Shown here piece by piece: positions 27,256-36,328 of a stretch of 64,000 bases of DNA. The translations under genes and the position numbers were made by a program. Each line of letters begins with the position of its first letter. Position 1 is the first letter of the stretch. The DNA lies in NCBI RefSeq assembly GCF_001510715.1, contig NZ_LMTJ01000005.1:47170-111169 (forward strand), written 5' to 3'. The DNA is from Bacillus sp. FJAT-29814 (GTDB taxonomy: Bacteria > Bacillota > Bacilli > Bacillales > Cytobacillaceae). Below the pieces are notes generated by a model that did no database searches, was not told where the DNA came from, and saw only the letters and a list, made by a program, of their open reading frames with translations.

Positions 27256-28010
27256 TACCCATTTAACAAATGGTGAATCATCCGATTTTTATCCTCAAAA
27301 AACTGTTTCATGATCCGATAATGGTTCGTGTCCTCAAGCCTGTTTTCCTTGATACCCTCCTCAGTAAATTCAAAAATTTTTGCATCCGGATAGGCCATAA
27401 TAATCGGCGAATGAGTTGCAATAATAAACTGCGAATCCGCCTCGACCAAATCATGGATCCTTGTTAGCATCGACATTTGACGGAGCGGGGATAAGGCAGC
27501 CTCCGGCTCGTCCAAGATATAAATGCCACCGCCGCCAAACCGATGGATAAACGTAGCGAAAAACGCCTCGCCATGTGACTGTTCATGAAGGGATACCCCG
27601 CCGAATGAATCAATGACAGGTCGACCGAGTCCTCCCTGACTGTCCATTTCTTCAATATTGGAAGCAACATTGTAAAAGCTTTCAGCCCGAAGGAAAAATC
27701 CATCCCTGGGTCTATCAATCCCCTTGATAATTTGTATATAATCGCTCAGCGATGAATGTGAATCAAAGGTAGAAAAATTGAAGTTTAATGAGCCGCCCTC
27801 CGGGTTAAATCCCAGTGCAACGGCAATCGCCTCCAATAAAGTGGATTTTCCCATTCCATTTTCACCTATTAAAAATGTCACCTTTGGATGAAAATTCAGA
27901 TCCTCCAATTCTTTTAAACATGGCAGGTTAAATGGATATTTTTTAAAGGAAGGAATCTCATTTCTTTTAATGTGAAAGCCTCTTAAATATCGATTTCTCA
28001 TCAAGTCCAT
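27255..28010 (-). CDS. RecF/ABC-like AAA ATPase (COG3910 type)
   Basis: 251 residues. Walker A is LIGENGMGKSTLLEAI, the ABC-like signature region is SHGEAFFATFIHRF, Walker B is GIYILDEPEAALSP, and THSPIIMAYPDAKIFEF gives the switch His. This is the compact single-domain ATPase found alone in many bacteria. Its role is unknown; DNA repair or defence functions are seen in relatives, but there is no nuclease partner here. AGAGGT upstream of ATG 28010 chooses this start over the GTG at 28037. Confidence 0.85.
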   Translation of the reverse strand: MDLMRNRYLRGFHIKRNEIPSFKKYPFNLPCLKELEDLNFHPKVTFLIGENGMGKSTLLEAIAVALGFNPEGGSLNFNFSTFDSHSSLSDYIQIIKGIDRPRDGFFLRAESFYNVASNIEEMDSQGGLGRPVIDSFGGVSLHEQSHGEAFFATFIHRFGGGGIYILDEPEAALSPLRQMSMLTRIHDLVEADSQFIIATHSPIIMAYPDAKIFEFTEEGIKENRLEDTNHYRIMKQFFEDKNRMIHHLLNG

Positions 28011-28134
28011 AAATATGACCTCTAACCATTTTTCCACTATTGTACCACTCCCGAAAACCTATTTGGGATAAACAAACGAATATTTTCATAGCTCATCCCA
28101 TACATTGAACTGAGTCTAAATTAGGGGGATGTCC

Positions 28135-28572
28135 ATGCAATTTTATTATGGAAATCAAATGCCGTTACGGATATTGGATGAAGCGGAATTTTGGAAGCAT
28201 CAGGAAGAAGAGCATACGGTCGTTATTCGCGAACTCGTCAAGGGACTGGAACAGGAGTTTGTCGATGCATTGAAAAAATGGGAGGCAGCGCTTGCTGAAA
28301 CACATCAGCAGGTTGTACGGTATATTGAAACTGTGATTCGTTCAGGTGCCCAGGTTACTCAGGAATTGTATCAGCATGTTATGCAACTCGTTACCTTTTG
28401 TTTGCAGCAAAGTGACCAGTTTATCAAACTTTGCGAACAAATTAAAAATGAAAGCGCGGCAGTCAGCAGCAATCCAACCGCCAAAGTGGTGCTAGTTCAT
28501 ATTATCCGTGAATCAGAATACTTTACTGGAATTGCTCAAGCGTTGCTGTACAATAACCAATCAGGCCAATAA
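28135..28572 (+). CDS. DUF2935-type four-helix protein
   Basis: About 145 residues, all helical, beginning near LDEAEFWKHQEEEHTVVIREL with His and Glu residues spaced as in the metal-binding helical DUF2935 domain; HIIRESEYF occurs near the end. Only one copy of the domain is present, whereas many family members have two. AGGGGG overlaps ATG 28129, so ATG 28135 is preferred. Function unknown; spore-associated roles have been suggested for relatives. Confidence 0.7.
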   Translation: MQFYYGNQMPLRILDEAEFWKHQEEEHTVVIRELVKGLEQEFVDALKKWEAALAETHQQVVRYIETVIRSGAQVTQELYQHVMQLVTFCLQQSDQFIKLCEQIKNESAAVSSNPTAKVVLVHIIRESEYFTGIAQALLYNNQSGQ

Positions 28573-28583
28573 ATGAAAGCAAA

Positions 28584-28616
28584 AAATAGCACGCGCATTT
28601 GCACGTGCTATTTCAC
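28584..28616. terminator. Terminator of the DUF2935 gene, shared with convergent ytzE
   Basis: AAATAGCACG (28584-28593) pairs perfectly with CGTGCTATTT (28604-28613). The flanking A and T runs suit both strands. Confidence 0.75.
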
Positions 28617-28627
28617 ATGACATTCTA

Positions 28628-28849
28628 TTAAGATGACAACTTCACTTTCTTTTGGGTCGTTGTCCATTTTCCGCGGCTTGGGCTGATGACCAAGTCATTA
28701 TAGGCCAAAACATTTAAATCTCGTTGTATTGTGCGAGGAGTGATGCCAAATTCCTCTACAAGTTCTTGCGTAGTGACTGTGCCGTGATCGCGAATAAACA
28801 TGTAGATACATTTGATGCGGTTTAACATTCGGTTAGTTGAAGGTTTCAA
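28628..28849 (-). CDS. ytzE: Small DeoR-type HTH protein YtzE
   Basis: 73 residues from a TTG at 28849, preceded by AGGGAGTGG. It is a bare winged helix: RMLNRIKCIYMFIRDHGTVTTQELVEEFGITPRTIQRDLNVLAYNDLV is a typical DeoR-family HTH. There is no effector domain. The frame is open further upstream to 28984, but that part is Lys/Arg-rich without a ribosome-binding site. B. subtilis YtzE has this size. Confidence 0.85.
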   Translation of the reverse strand: MKPSTNRMLNRIKCIYMFIRDHGTVTTQELVEEFGITPRTIQRDLNVLAYNDLVISPSRGKWTTTQKKVKLSS

Positions 28850-29280
28850 AGAACCACTCCCTATCCTTTTTTCAAACCTTTGGCGAATATCCTTCTCAAC
28901 AGCCTCTTTGAAGAAAATCTTCAAGAATATGTAGTTTTCTTTTCCGCGCTGACATCTCCTTTTCCTAGATGTAGAAGCAGGCACTTAGATGTCATACATC
29001 TAATTTTATTTTACCCATACTTTCAGAAAATTTCTACCACTATACTAAAAATTTACAAATTATCTTGCCCGCTCGGTAAAAAACTGGTTTACCACCTTCC
29101 CTTTAAGTTTCTTACTATAGATTATAAGGCGTGGAATCAAAATTATGATAATTATTTGAATTTTTAGTGAAATAGGATTATCCTTATTAAGCATATGGCT
29201 CGATGGTAGAAATTGATAACTCATTTGCAATAATGGTATTGTTAAATTAATGCATACATATTTTATAGGGGGAAAGAAAG
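28850..29280. other. Intergenic region between divergent ytzE and dat
   Basis: A very AT-rich stretch of 431 bases. It contains an inverted pair TAGATGT...ACATCTA near 28974-29002, which could be an operator for the small HTH protein, and AGGGGGAAAG as the dat ribosome-binding site. I see no gene or RNA here. Confidence 0.5.
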
Positions 29281-30135
29281 ATGACATTTGCGATCTTAAA
29301 TGGGGACATTGTCAACCGGGCGGAAGCTAAAGTAGATATTGAAGACCGCGGCTATGTATTTGGTGATGGTGTTTATGAAGTCATTCGCGTTTACAACGGG
29401 AAAATGTTCACTGTAAAGGAACACTTGGAGCGATTTGAAAGAAGTTCCGCCAATATCGGGATCCATCTTCCCTATGATGTAGAACAAATAACGGGCATGC
29501 TGGAGGAGCTTGTTGAAAAAAATAATTTGCAGCTTGGAATCGTTTATATGCAAGTTACAAGGGGAGCTGCACCCCGGGTTCATGCCTTCCCAGATCAGAA
29601 TGTAACCCCGGCTCTTACGGCCTTTACAAGGGAAATGCCAAGACCGCTGGCAGGCTTGGCGAATGGTGTAAAAACCATTTTGACAGAGGACATTCGCTGG
29701 CTCCGCTGTGACATCAAAAGCCTGAATTTGCTGGGGAATATTCTCGCGAAACAAAAAGCGGCGGAACAAAGCTGCTATGAAGCGATTCAGCATCGCGGCC
29801 AGGATGTGACGGAAGGTAGCTCATCTAATATCTTCATTGTGAAAAATGGTATTATCACCACACACCAGTCAGATAATCTGATTTTAAAAGGAATTACAAA
29901 GGATGTTATCTTGCAATTATGCTCGGCGAATAATATACCTGTTGAGGAGCGGACATTTACACTAGATGAACTGGCTGCAGCCGATGAAGTATTCTTATCT
30001 AGCACAACGAGTGAAGTGATGCCGATTGTCGAGCTCGATGGTAAAAAAGTAGGCAATGGGGCACCAGGTCCAGTCACAAGAAAATTGCAGGAGCTGTTTG
30101 TCGCTGAAGTCGAAAATCAGTGCGGAACACTATAA
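29281..30135 (+). CDS. dat: D-amino acid aminotransferase (D-alanine transaminase)
   Basis: 284 residues, fold-type IV PLP enzyme. DRGYVFGDGVYEVIRVYNG is the N-terminal family mark; the PLP lysine is in IKSLNLLGNILAK (near residue 146), and EGSSSNIFIV and SSTTSEVMPIVELDG bind the cofactor phosphate and substrate. It interconverts D-alanine and D-glutamate, precursors of peptidoglycan. GGGGGAAAG lies before the ATG. Confidence 0.95.
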   Translation: MTFAILNGDIVNRAEAKVDIEDRGYVFGDGVYEVIRVYNGKMFTVKEHLERFERSSANIGIHLPYDVEQITGMLEELVEKNNLQLGIVYMQVTRGAAPRVHAFPDQNVTPALTAFTREMPRPLAGLANGVKTILTEDIRWLRCDIKSLNLLGNILAKQKAAEQSCYEAIQHRGQDVTEGSSSNIFIVKNGIITTHQSDNLILKGITKDVILQLCSANNIPVEERTFTLDELAAADEVFLSSTTSEVMPIVELDGKKVGNGAPGPVTRKLQELFVAEVENQCGTL

Positions 30136-30147
30136 TCCCTAAGAAAG

Positions 30148-30178
30148 ACGTGGAACTCATAGTTTCCACGTTTTTTTT
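30148..30178 (+). terminator. Terminator of dat
   Basis: ACGTGGAA pairs with TTTCCACGT and is followed by eight T residues. Confidence 0.9.
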
Positions 30179-30230
30179 GTGCGAGGCCGTAAGGACGAAG
30201 ACAGAGGCGTAGTTGAATTTATGCGTTAGG

Positions 30231-30262
30231 AAATAATAAAATTTAATAAAATTTTATTATTT
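30231..30262. repeat. Perfect 14-bp AT-rich inverted repeat upstream of thpR
   Basis: AAATAATAAAATTT and its exact complement are separated by AATA. It lies about 50 bases before the thpR start, where it could be an operator or a hairpin in the mRNA leader. Confidence 0.5.
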
Positions 30263-30309
30263 CATATTAGCTAAAATAGACTAAAATTATGTAAAGGGCT
30301 GACATATAA

Positions 30310-30879
30310 TTGAACAACCAAACACATTTTTTCTATGCAATTCGAATTCCGGAAACAACAAAAATGAACATGAAAGAACAAATGGATCGATTAAAGGAAT
30401 TATTCCCTTTCAAACGTTGGGTACACCATCAGGACTTGCACATTACACTGGCGTTTTTGGGGGCAGCACAGCAAGACAAGTTACAACAAGCGGAAAAAAA
30501 TGTGGCAGAAATTTTAAATGGCGAGAAACCATTTACATTAAAAATCAACAAGCTTGGAATCTTTGGCATGAAAGAATCACCACGTGTATTTTGGGCGGAT
30601 ACTGAGGAAAACCATGAACTGCAGGATATCCGAAAAAAGGTTTTCACAGCTTGTGAACGAGCCGGGTTTCAGTTGGAGACTAGGCCATTTAAGGCACATA
30701 TTACCTTGGCGAGAAAGTGGAGCGGCGATCAGCCTTTTCAAATGAAATGGCTGGAAAAATGGACAGAGCTTCAGCCAGAGACGTTAGCTTTTACAGCAAA
30801 AGAGGTCGTGCTATACCAAACCCATCTTACAAAAACGCCGAAATATGAAGCAATATCCGTATACCCTCTGCAAACATAA
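30310..30879 (+). CDS. thpR: RNA 2',3'-cyclic phosphodiesterase (2H family, YtlP/ThpR)
   Basis: 189 residues with the two H-x-T motifs of the 2H superfamily: LHITLAFLG (near residue 45) and AHITLARKW (near residue 133), which form the active site. The family opens 2',3'-cyclic phosphates or related bonds in RNA ends. The start is TTG with AAAGGG upstream. It is followed after 21 bases by the lipid kinase gene. Confidence 0.88.
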   Translation: MNNQTHFFYAIRIPETTKMNMKEQMDRLKELFPFKRWVHHQDLHITLAFLGAAQQDKLQQAEKNVAEILNGEKPFTLKINKLGIFGMKESPRVFWADTEENHELQDIRKKVFTACERAGFQLETRPFKAHITLARKWSGDQPFQMKWLEKWTELQPETLAFTAKEVVLYQTHLTKTPKYEAISVYPLQT

Positions 30880-30900
30880 AAAACAGCAAAGGTTGATTCA

Positions 30901-31884
30901 ATGAGACAAATATACTTTATTATCAATCCAAAAGCAGGCAACGGCCACTGCCTAAAAGTCTGGCAAAGAATTGAAGCCATACTTCAGGCTCAGCACGTTT
31001 CTTTTCTGGCGTTTTTCACTGAGTATCCCGGGCACGCGATAAAGCTGGCTGACCATATCGCCTCCAGAAATAATCAAGAAAAGCTGGTCGTTGCCGTTGG
31101 CGGCGATGGAACAATGCATGAAGTCATGAACGGGACGATTAAGCATAATTATATAACACTTGGGTTTATTCCCGGCGGCTCTGGAAATGATTTTTCCCGC
31201 GGTTTTCAGATCCCTTCCGTTCCGGATGATGCCTTAAAAGTGCTCCTTCGGCTGATGAAGCAGAAGCCCACAATGATTGATGCCGGGAAAATGACAATGC
31301 AGGATGAGTCCGAACATTATTTTATTAATAATATGGGTGCCGGTTTTGATGCTTTAATTGCTTACAAAGTAAATCACTCTCGGGTCAAGGCAATGTTAAA
31401 TAAACTTTCGCTCGGGCGGTTGGTCTATGTTTACTTTTTAATAAAAGAATTATTTACCTACAAAACCTCAGTTATTGAATTATCCATTGATGGGAAAAGA
31501 CATAGGTTTGAGCAAACATGGTTTGTCACGGTTTCCAATCAACCTTATTATGGCGGTGGGATGATGATTGCCCCTACAGCACAACCCGATGACGGTTTGT
31601 TTGATGTTACCGTCGTTCATCAGTTGTCTCGTTTGAAATTGCTTCTGGTGTTTCTGAGCGTTTTTAAGGGGAAACACATTTATTTCAAAGAGGTAAAAAC
31701 CTTTAAAGGCAAAACAATTTCTATTCAATCGAGTGCCAATATGTTTGTCCATGGAGATGGGGAACATATCGGTTATACGCCTTTATATATTGAGATACAA
31801 GTAAAAGCTTTAGAGATGTTTACAAGACTGCGAAACAAAGAAGATGCAGAACTGAAAGAGGGGGAATCGAATGATATCCGCTGA
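30901..31884 (+). CDS. ytlR: Diacylglycerol/lipid kinase family protein YtlR
   Basis: 327 residues. The ATP-binding glycine motif GGDGTMHEVMNG (near residue 64) and GSGNDFSRG are the DAGK catalytic domain signature; the C-terminal beta domain follows. Members phosphorylate diacylglycerol or related lipids at the membrane; the exact lipid is unknown. The last 14 bases overlap the amyX gene. Confidence 0.9.
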   Translation: MRQIYFIINPKAGNGHCLKVWQRIEAILQAQHVSFLAFFTEYPGHAIKLADHIASRNNQEKLVVAVGGDGTMHEVMNGTIKHNYITLGFIPGGSGNDFSRGFQIPSVPDDALKVLLRLMKQKPTMIDAGKMTMQDESEHYFINNMGAGFDALIAYKVNHSRVKAMLNKLSLGRLVYVYFLIKELFTYKTSVIELSIDGKRHRFEQTWFVTVSNQPYYGGGMMIAPTAQPDDGLFDVTVVHQLSRLKLLLVFLSVFKGKHIYFKEVKTFKGKTISIQSSANMFVHGDGEHIGYTPLYIEIQVKALEMFTRLRNKEDAELKEGESNDIR

Positions 31885-34006
31885 CAGGATTTTTCTTGCC
31901 TATTTGGATGATATGAACATCATTACGGTCCTTCTTCCCTTTTCTTATCACCACGGGGAATCATCTTCTTTTTGCATCATGGGTGACGATGAAAAGCAGC
32001 CTTTAAAAATCATTAAAAGCTTGCCAATAGAAAATTATCAAAAATATATTTGTGAACTATCTTCAAAGTTTTCTTTTGAAAAGCAATACTGGATCTTCGA
32101 TGAGCACGGCGGCAAAACCGATCTTCAAATTGGTGCGGTAATTCGAACAGAAGCCTTCGATCAGCAATTTTTTTACGATGGCGAGGATCTCGGCGTAACC
32201 TATAAAAAGGAAGAGACCCAATTTAGGTTATGGGCACCGACGGCACTGAAGGTAAAATTAAAATTACGCAAACCAAGCAGTCACCATTCGGAAATCATTA
32301 AAATGAAGCGGGAGGAACGAGGGGTTTGGGCTATATCGGTTAAAGGAGATTTAGAATTATCTCAATACAGTTACCTTGTTCAGGTAAATCGGGAATGGCG
32401 GGAGGCTGTAGATCCGTATACAAAAGCGGTTACTGCCAATGGTGAACTTGGGGTCATTGTTAATTTTGAAAAGACAAACCGGGCTAAGATACCGCTCCCA
32501 CCGCTTGAAGATGCTGTTGATGCGATTATTTATGAAACACATCTTCGCGATTTTACGATCCATTGTGATAGCGGTGTTGTTCATAAAGGATTATATCTTG
32601 GAGCTGGGGAACTAAACACGACTGAAAAAAACGGCAAGTCCACAGGGTTATCGTATGTAAAGGAGCTTGGGATTACCCATGTTCAATTTCTCCCTTTTCA
32701 TGATTTTGCTGGTGTTAATGAGCTAGCCGATAAAAATGAGTATAATTGGGGTTATAATCCGCTTCACTTTAATGCTCCCGAAGGCAGTTATTCCACTGAC
32801 CCCTCCAATCCATATTCACGGATAACCGAATTAAAGCAATTAATTGATCAACTCCATCATGCCGGCCTCCGGATGATCATGGATGTTGTTTATAACCATG
32901 TTTATATTCGCGAGAATTCCCCTTTTGAAAAAATTGTTCCTGGATATTATTTCCGCCATAATGAACTAGGACTTCCATCGAATGGGACGGGGGTAGGAAA
33001 TGATATTGCTTCTGAAAGAAGAATGGTAAGGAAGTTTATTACGGATTCTATCCGATTTTGGGTGGAGGAGTATCATATCGATGGTTTTCGCTTTGACTTA
33101 ATGGGGATCCTTGATGTAGAAACGATGAACGAAGTCAGAAGTGTTTGCGACGGTCTTGCGGAGGATACTTTGATCATCGGGGAAGGCTGGAATCTAAACA
33201 CTCCACTGCCACTTGAACAGAAAGCCATCATTCAAAATCAGAGCCAATTGCCAAAAATTGGCCAATTTAATGATAAATTTCGTGACTCTATTAAGGGCAG
33301 CACCTTTAATATGTATGATAAGGGGTATGCATTAGGCAACCGTCATTATTTCACGGCTGCATTGGAAGCCATAACCGGAAGCATTGGATTTAAGAAAAAA
33401 GGCACGGGATTATTTAATGAACCTAGCCAGTCAGTCAATTATGTCGAGTGCCACGATAATCATACGCTGTGGGATAAACTCCAGGCCTGCCTTCCGAATG
33501 CCGATGACGAGAAACGGAAAAAGTATCACCGTCTCGCAACAGGATTGGTCTTATTATCGCAGGGGATTCCTTTTATCCATAGCGGGCAGGAGTTTTTTCG
33601 CACGAAACAAGGTGAAGGAAACAGCTACCGGTCGCCTGATTCTGTAAACCAACTCGATTGGGAGAGAAGGAGTTTTTATGAAGAAACTGTTGAGTATGTA
33701 AAAGGATTGATTCAAATCCGCAAGCAATATCCTTGTTTCCGCATGCGAACTGGAGAGGAAATCCGTAGCAGGATCGGCTTGTTGCCTGTGGAAGTACCCA
33801 TAATCGGATTACTATTCCATTCGGAATCACCCGCAATGATCTTATTGATAAATCCATCTTCTGCAACACAAAAAGTTGTATTACCAGCGGGGAGTTGGGG
33901 TGTTTTGGCCGATGGAAATCGTGCCGGCCTTACTCGTGAATGTGTCATTGATAGCGGCGAAATTGAACTCGCACCTATTACTCTTAATGTTTTGGTGAAA
34001 AAATAG
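31871..34006 (+). CDS. amyX: Type I pullulanase (AmyX)
   Basis: 711 residues, no signal peptide, so cytoplasmic. A short N-terminal domain and the CBM48-type module (RLWAPTALKVKLKL) precede the GH13 barrel. The pullulanase signature YNWGYNP is present, and the catalytic triad is visible: Asp in GFRFDLMG, Glu in IIGEGWNL, and Asp in ECHDNHTLWD. It cleaves alpha-1,6 branches of pullulan and limit dextrins. GAGGGGGAA precedes the ATG inside ytlR. Confidence 0.96.
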   Translation: MISADRIFLAYLDDMNIITVLLPFSYHHGESSSFCIMGDDEKQPLKIIKSLPIENYQKYICELSSKFSFEKQYWIFDEHGGKTDLQIGAVIRTEAFDQQFFYDGEDLGVTYKKEETQFRLWAPTALKVKLKLRKPSSHHSEIIKMKREERGVWAISVKGDLELSQYSYLVQVNREWREAVDPYTKAVTANGELGVIVNFEKTNRAKIPLPPLEDAVDAIIYETHLRDFTIHCDSGVVHKGLYLGAGELNTTEKNGKSTGLSYVKELGITHVQFLPFHDFAGVNELADKNEYNWGYNPLHFNAPEGSYSTDPSNPYSRITELKQLIDQLHHAGLRMIMDVVYNHVYIRENSPFEKIVPGYYFRHNELGLPSNGTGVGNDIASERRMVRKFITDSIRFWVEEYHIDGFRFDLMGILDVETMNEVRSVCDGLAEDTLIIGEGWNLNTPLPLEQKAIIQNQSQLPKIGQFNDKFRDSIKGSTFNMYDKGYALGNRHYFTAALEAITGSIGFKKKGTGLFNEPSQSVNYVECHDNHTLWDKLQACLPNADDEKRKKYHRLATGLVLLSQGIPFIHSGQEFFRTKQGEGNSYRSPDSVNQLDWERRSFYEETVEYVKGLIQIRKQYPCFRMRTGEEIRSRIGLLPVEVPIIGLLFHSESPAMILLINPSSATQKVVLPAGSWGVLADGNRAGLTRECVIDSGEIELAPITLNVLVKK

Positions 34007-34061
34007 TTGCTCGAGATTACTTGACGAAAAAAGGTTATTGGAGATAAAATTTATAAAGATG

Positions 34062-34094
34062 GCTATTGCAGAAATGGTTCAATAGCTTTTTTTT
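34062..34094 (+). terminator. Terminator of the thpR-ytlR-amyX operon
   Basis: GCTATTG pairs with CAATAGC and eight T residues follow. Confidence 0.85.
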
Positions 34095-34214
34095 ATTATA
34101 ATGAATGTTTATGTAAAACCTTCGGAGCAGCATGGGTTTTACCTCTCAAATAGATTGGGCGCTTTAATGTGCGTCCTGTACTATTAGAACGGTATAAGTT
34201 GAAGGTGAACTGTT

Positions 34215-35000
34215 TTGGAACATATATTAGGACAAGAATGGGAAATAGTCCCTGCCGGAGGCGCAACTGGAGAAGCGTTTTTTGCACAATATGAAGATCA
34301 AAGACTTTTTTTAAAGCGGAATTCGTCTCCCTTTTTGGCGGTTTTATCGGCTGAGGGTATTGTTCCAAAGCTTGTTTGGACCAAACGCCTGGAAAACGGA
34401 GATGTCATAACAGCCCAGCAGTGGCTAGAAGGCCGGGAACTTAAACCCTCTGAAATGAATCAGGAGCCTGTTGCCAAGCTTTTAAAAAAAATTCACCGTT
34501 CTGAGCCGATGCTTGGGATGTTAGGAAGGCTTGAAAAATCACCCCTGAACCCGGAACCAATTTTTCAGGCAGTAACCAATGAATTGGATGAAGAGGTTCT
34601 CCAATTACCTGAAGTGCAAAAGACATTAAGCCTTTTAAAAAAAGAGGCGAAAAATGTTATAAGTGAGGAAAAAGTGGTTTGCCATGGTGATGTGAATCAT
34701 AACAACTGGCTGCTTACAGAAGACAACCAGTTGTATCTAATTGATTGGGATGGGGCCATGATTGCCGACCCGGCCATTGACCTCGGCATGTTGCTTTACT
34801 GGTACATTCCGGAGGAGAACTGGCAGGATTGGTTGGACATGTACGGAGTCGAATTAACCGACAATCTGCGCCTCAGAATGAAATGGTATGTCGCTCTCCA
34901 TACGCTATCGTCCATTCAGTGGCATAAAAACAAAGCCCGTTTTGACGAAATGGATAAATGGATAAAATTTTTAGCAGAAATTATTCGTCAGGAAAACTGA
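34215..35000 (+). CDS. ytmP: Aminoglycoside phosphotransferase-fold protein YtmP
   Basis: 261 residues of the APH/choline kinase fold. The catalytic loop VVCHGDVNHNNWLL and the metal motif LYLIDWDGAMIADPAIDLG are complete. The start is TTG with AAGGTGA upstream. Chromosomal members next to trmB in Bacilli probably phosphorylate a small metabolite, not an antibiotic. Its 3' end overlaps the convergent ytzH gene by 13 bases. Confidence 0.9.
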   Translation: MEHILGQEWEIVPAGGATGEAFFAQYEDQRLFLKRNSSPFLAVLSAEGIVPKLVWTKRLENGDVITAQQWLEGRELKPSEMNQEPVAKLLKKIHRSEPMLGMLGRLEKSPLNPEPIFQAVTNELDEEVLQLPEVQKTLSLLKKEAKNVISEEKVVCHGDVNHNNWLLTEDNQLYLIDWDGAMIADPAIDLGMLLYWYIPEENWQDWLDMYGVELTDNLRLRMKWYVALHTLSSIQWHKNKARFDEMDKWIKFLAEIIRQEN

Positions 35001-35266
35001 TCGATATCATTTACCCATTGCGACAAATTTTCCTGGTTGGATAAAATATGCTGATCCAAATCAGCAGTTTGCGCTCCAGTCTGGCTATAGGAGTAAACGT
35101 CCTGCAAAATGCTCTTAACATTTTGGTCTACCTTGGTGTTTACCATTAGTGATTTTACCAATCGTTCCAATTGCTCACACTCGGCAACAGAACCGCAGCA
35201 ATCGGTTTGGTGGTTGCTTAATATATCTTTTAGCAAGGTAACTTGGTCATTATGACTTAATGGCAT
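34988..35266 (-). CDS. ytzH: YtzH-like protein
   Basis: 92 residues from the ATG at 35266, which has AAAGGGTG upstream. It is a small helical acidic protein (PLSHNDQVTLLKDILSNHQ...) with two close cysteines (DCCGSVAEC). It belongs to the YtzH family next to trmB in Bacillus; no function is known. It is antisense to the very end of ytmP. Confidence 0.8.
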   Translation of the reverse strand: MPLSHNDQVTLLKDILSNHQTDCCGSVAECEQLERLVKSLMVNTKVDQNVKSILQDVYSYSQTGAQTADLDQHILSNQENLSQWVNDIDQFS

Positions 35267-35287
35267 AATGCACACCCTTTCCATTGG

Positions 35288-35330
35288 ATTAAAAAAGAAT
35301 TCACAGTTAGGTTGTGAATTCTTTTTTTAT
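35288..35330. terminator. Hairpin with flanking A and T runs, probable ytmP terminator
   Basis: AAAGAATTCACA pairs with TGTGAATTCTTT around GTTAGGT, with a T-run after it on the plus strand. It lies upstream of ytzH on the other strand, so on the plus strand it would stop transcripts coming through from ytmP. Confidence 0.65.
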
Positions 35331-35334
35331 TTAT

Positions 35335-35534
35335 TCACAGGCTATATTTATTAACACTTGCATGCAAAATGGTGCCGTGATATGTTGTATGGTAAAGGGG
35401 CGGAGCGCCGCATAGGGCTTTTATTTTAAACAATCTGTGTGGAAAATATATATATTTCCGCTCAGAAAATGTATAGTACAGCTCTGCTCAAACCACCTTT
35501 ATTGGCAAGGTGCGGTACTCCGGAGGAATTATCA
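35335..35534 (+). promoter_or_regulatory. Leader region of trmB
   Basis: The stretch includes a possible hairpin CACCTT-TATTGGC-AAGGTG (near 35496-35514) and a strong SD (GGAGGA, 35522-35527) that serves a 12-codon frame rather than trmB. No known riboswitch motif is recognised. Confidence 0.35.
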
Positions 35535-35573
35535 ATGTTAATCATGGAGTGGAGCACCCTACCAGTTTTGTAA
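35535..35573 (+). CDS. Possible 12-residue leader peptide before trmB
   Basis: ATG TTA ATC ATG GAG TGG ... TTG TAA encodes MLIMEWSTLPVL. Its ribosome-binding site CGGAGGA is better than that of most genes here and is spaced seven bases from the ATG. The stop lies 27 bases before the trmB start, so its translation could tune trmB expression. It may also be chance; peptide evidence is lacking. Confidence 0.35.
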   Translation: MLIMEWSTLPVL

Positions 35574-35600
35574 TGAATGATTTTTTTAGGAGTGGCAAAC

Positions 35601-36263
35601 ATGAGACTTAGGAACAAACCCTGGGCAAAGGATAAAATAGAGCAAAATCCGCAATATGTTGTACAAAACCCTGAGCAGTACCGCGGTAAATGGCATGAGG
35701 TGTTCGGCAACAATAACCCGATTCATATAGAGGTTGGCACCGGCAAAGGGAACTTTATTACAGAAATGGCCAAGGCGCATCCGGAGATTAATTACTTTGG
35801 AGTCGAACTGTATGATAGTGTCATTGTTTCTGCCTTAGACCGGCTGATTGAGGCCAACTTGCCTAATCTAAGGCTGCTTCACATTAACGCGGCAGATTTA
35901 GCTAAATATTTTGGCAAAAGCGATATCTCACGGGTATATTTAAACTTCTCTGACCCTTGGCCGAAAACTCGCCATGAAAAAAGACGCTTGACCTATAAGG
36001 ATTTTTTGAAATTATACGAGGACATCATGGTCGACGGCGGAGAAATTCATTTTAAAACTGATAATCAAGGCTTATTTGAATACTCGTTAATGAGTTTTTC
36101 GGAATATGGGCTGCTGCTGAAATTTATCAGCCTTGACCTTCATAAAAGTGGTTTTGAAGGAAACATCATGACCGAATACGAGCAGAAATTCTCTGAAAAA
36201 GGGAATCGGATTTATCGCTGCGAAGTCAAATATCAAAATGAACAACGGGACAGTTCCTTTTAG
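35601..36263 (+). CDS. trmB: tRNA (guanine-N7-)-methyltransferase TrmB
   Basis: 220 residues from ATG 35601, set by AGGAGTGG; an earlier in-frame start at 35577 has no site. The SAM-binding motif is [11 protein letters not shown] and the family motif [14 protein letters not shown] binds the tRNA near G46. It makes m7G at position 46 in the tRNA variable loop. B. subtilis calls it YtmQ. Confidence 0.95.
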   Translation: MRLRNKPWAKDKIEQNPQYVVQNPEQYRGKWHEVFGNNNPIHIEVGTGKGNFITEMAKAHPEINYFGVELYDSVIVSALDRLIEANLPNLRLLHINAADLAKYFGKSDISRVYLNFSDPWPKTRHEKRRLTYKDFLKLYEDIMVDGGEIHFKTDNQGLFEYSLMSFSEYGLLLKFISLDLHKSGFEGNIMTEYEQKFSEKGNRIYRCEVKYQNEQRDSSF

Positions 36264-36277
36264 GGCTGTCTTTTTTT
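36247..36277 (+). terminator. Terminator of trmB
   Basis: GACAGTTC pairs with GGGCTGTC (including G-T pairs) and is followed by seven T residues; the stem overlaps the stop codon. Confidence 0.75.
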
Positions 36278-36328
36278 GTTTTTTTAATTATCTGTCAATG
36301 GTAAACTAGGGGAAAGGGGGATTACATA

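Noticed and set aside
28850..28984. N-terminal extension of YtzE to 118 residues
   Set aside because: The extension is basic low-complexity sequence without a ribosome-binding site, while the TTG at 28849 has AGGGAGTGG and gives the known family length.
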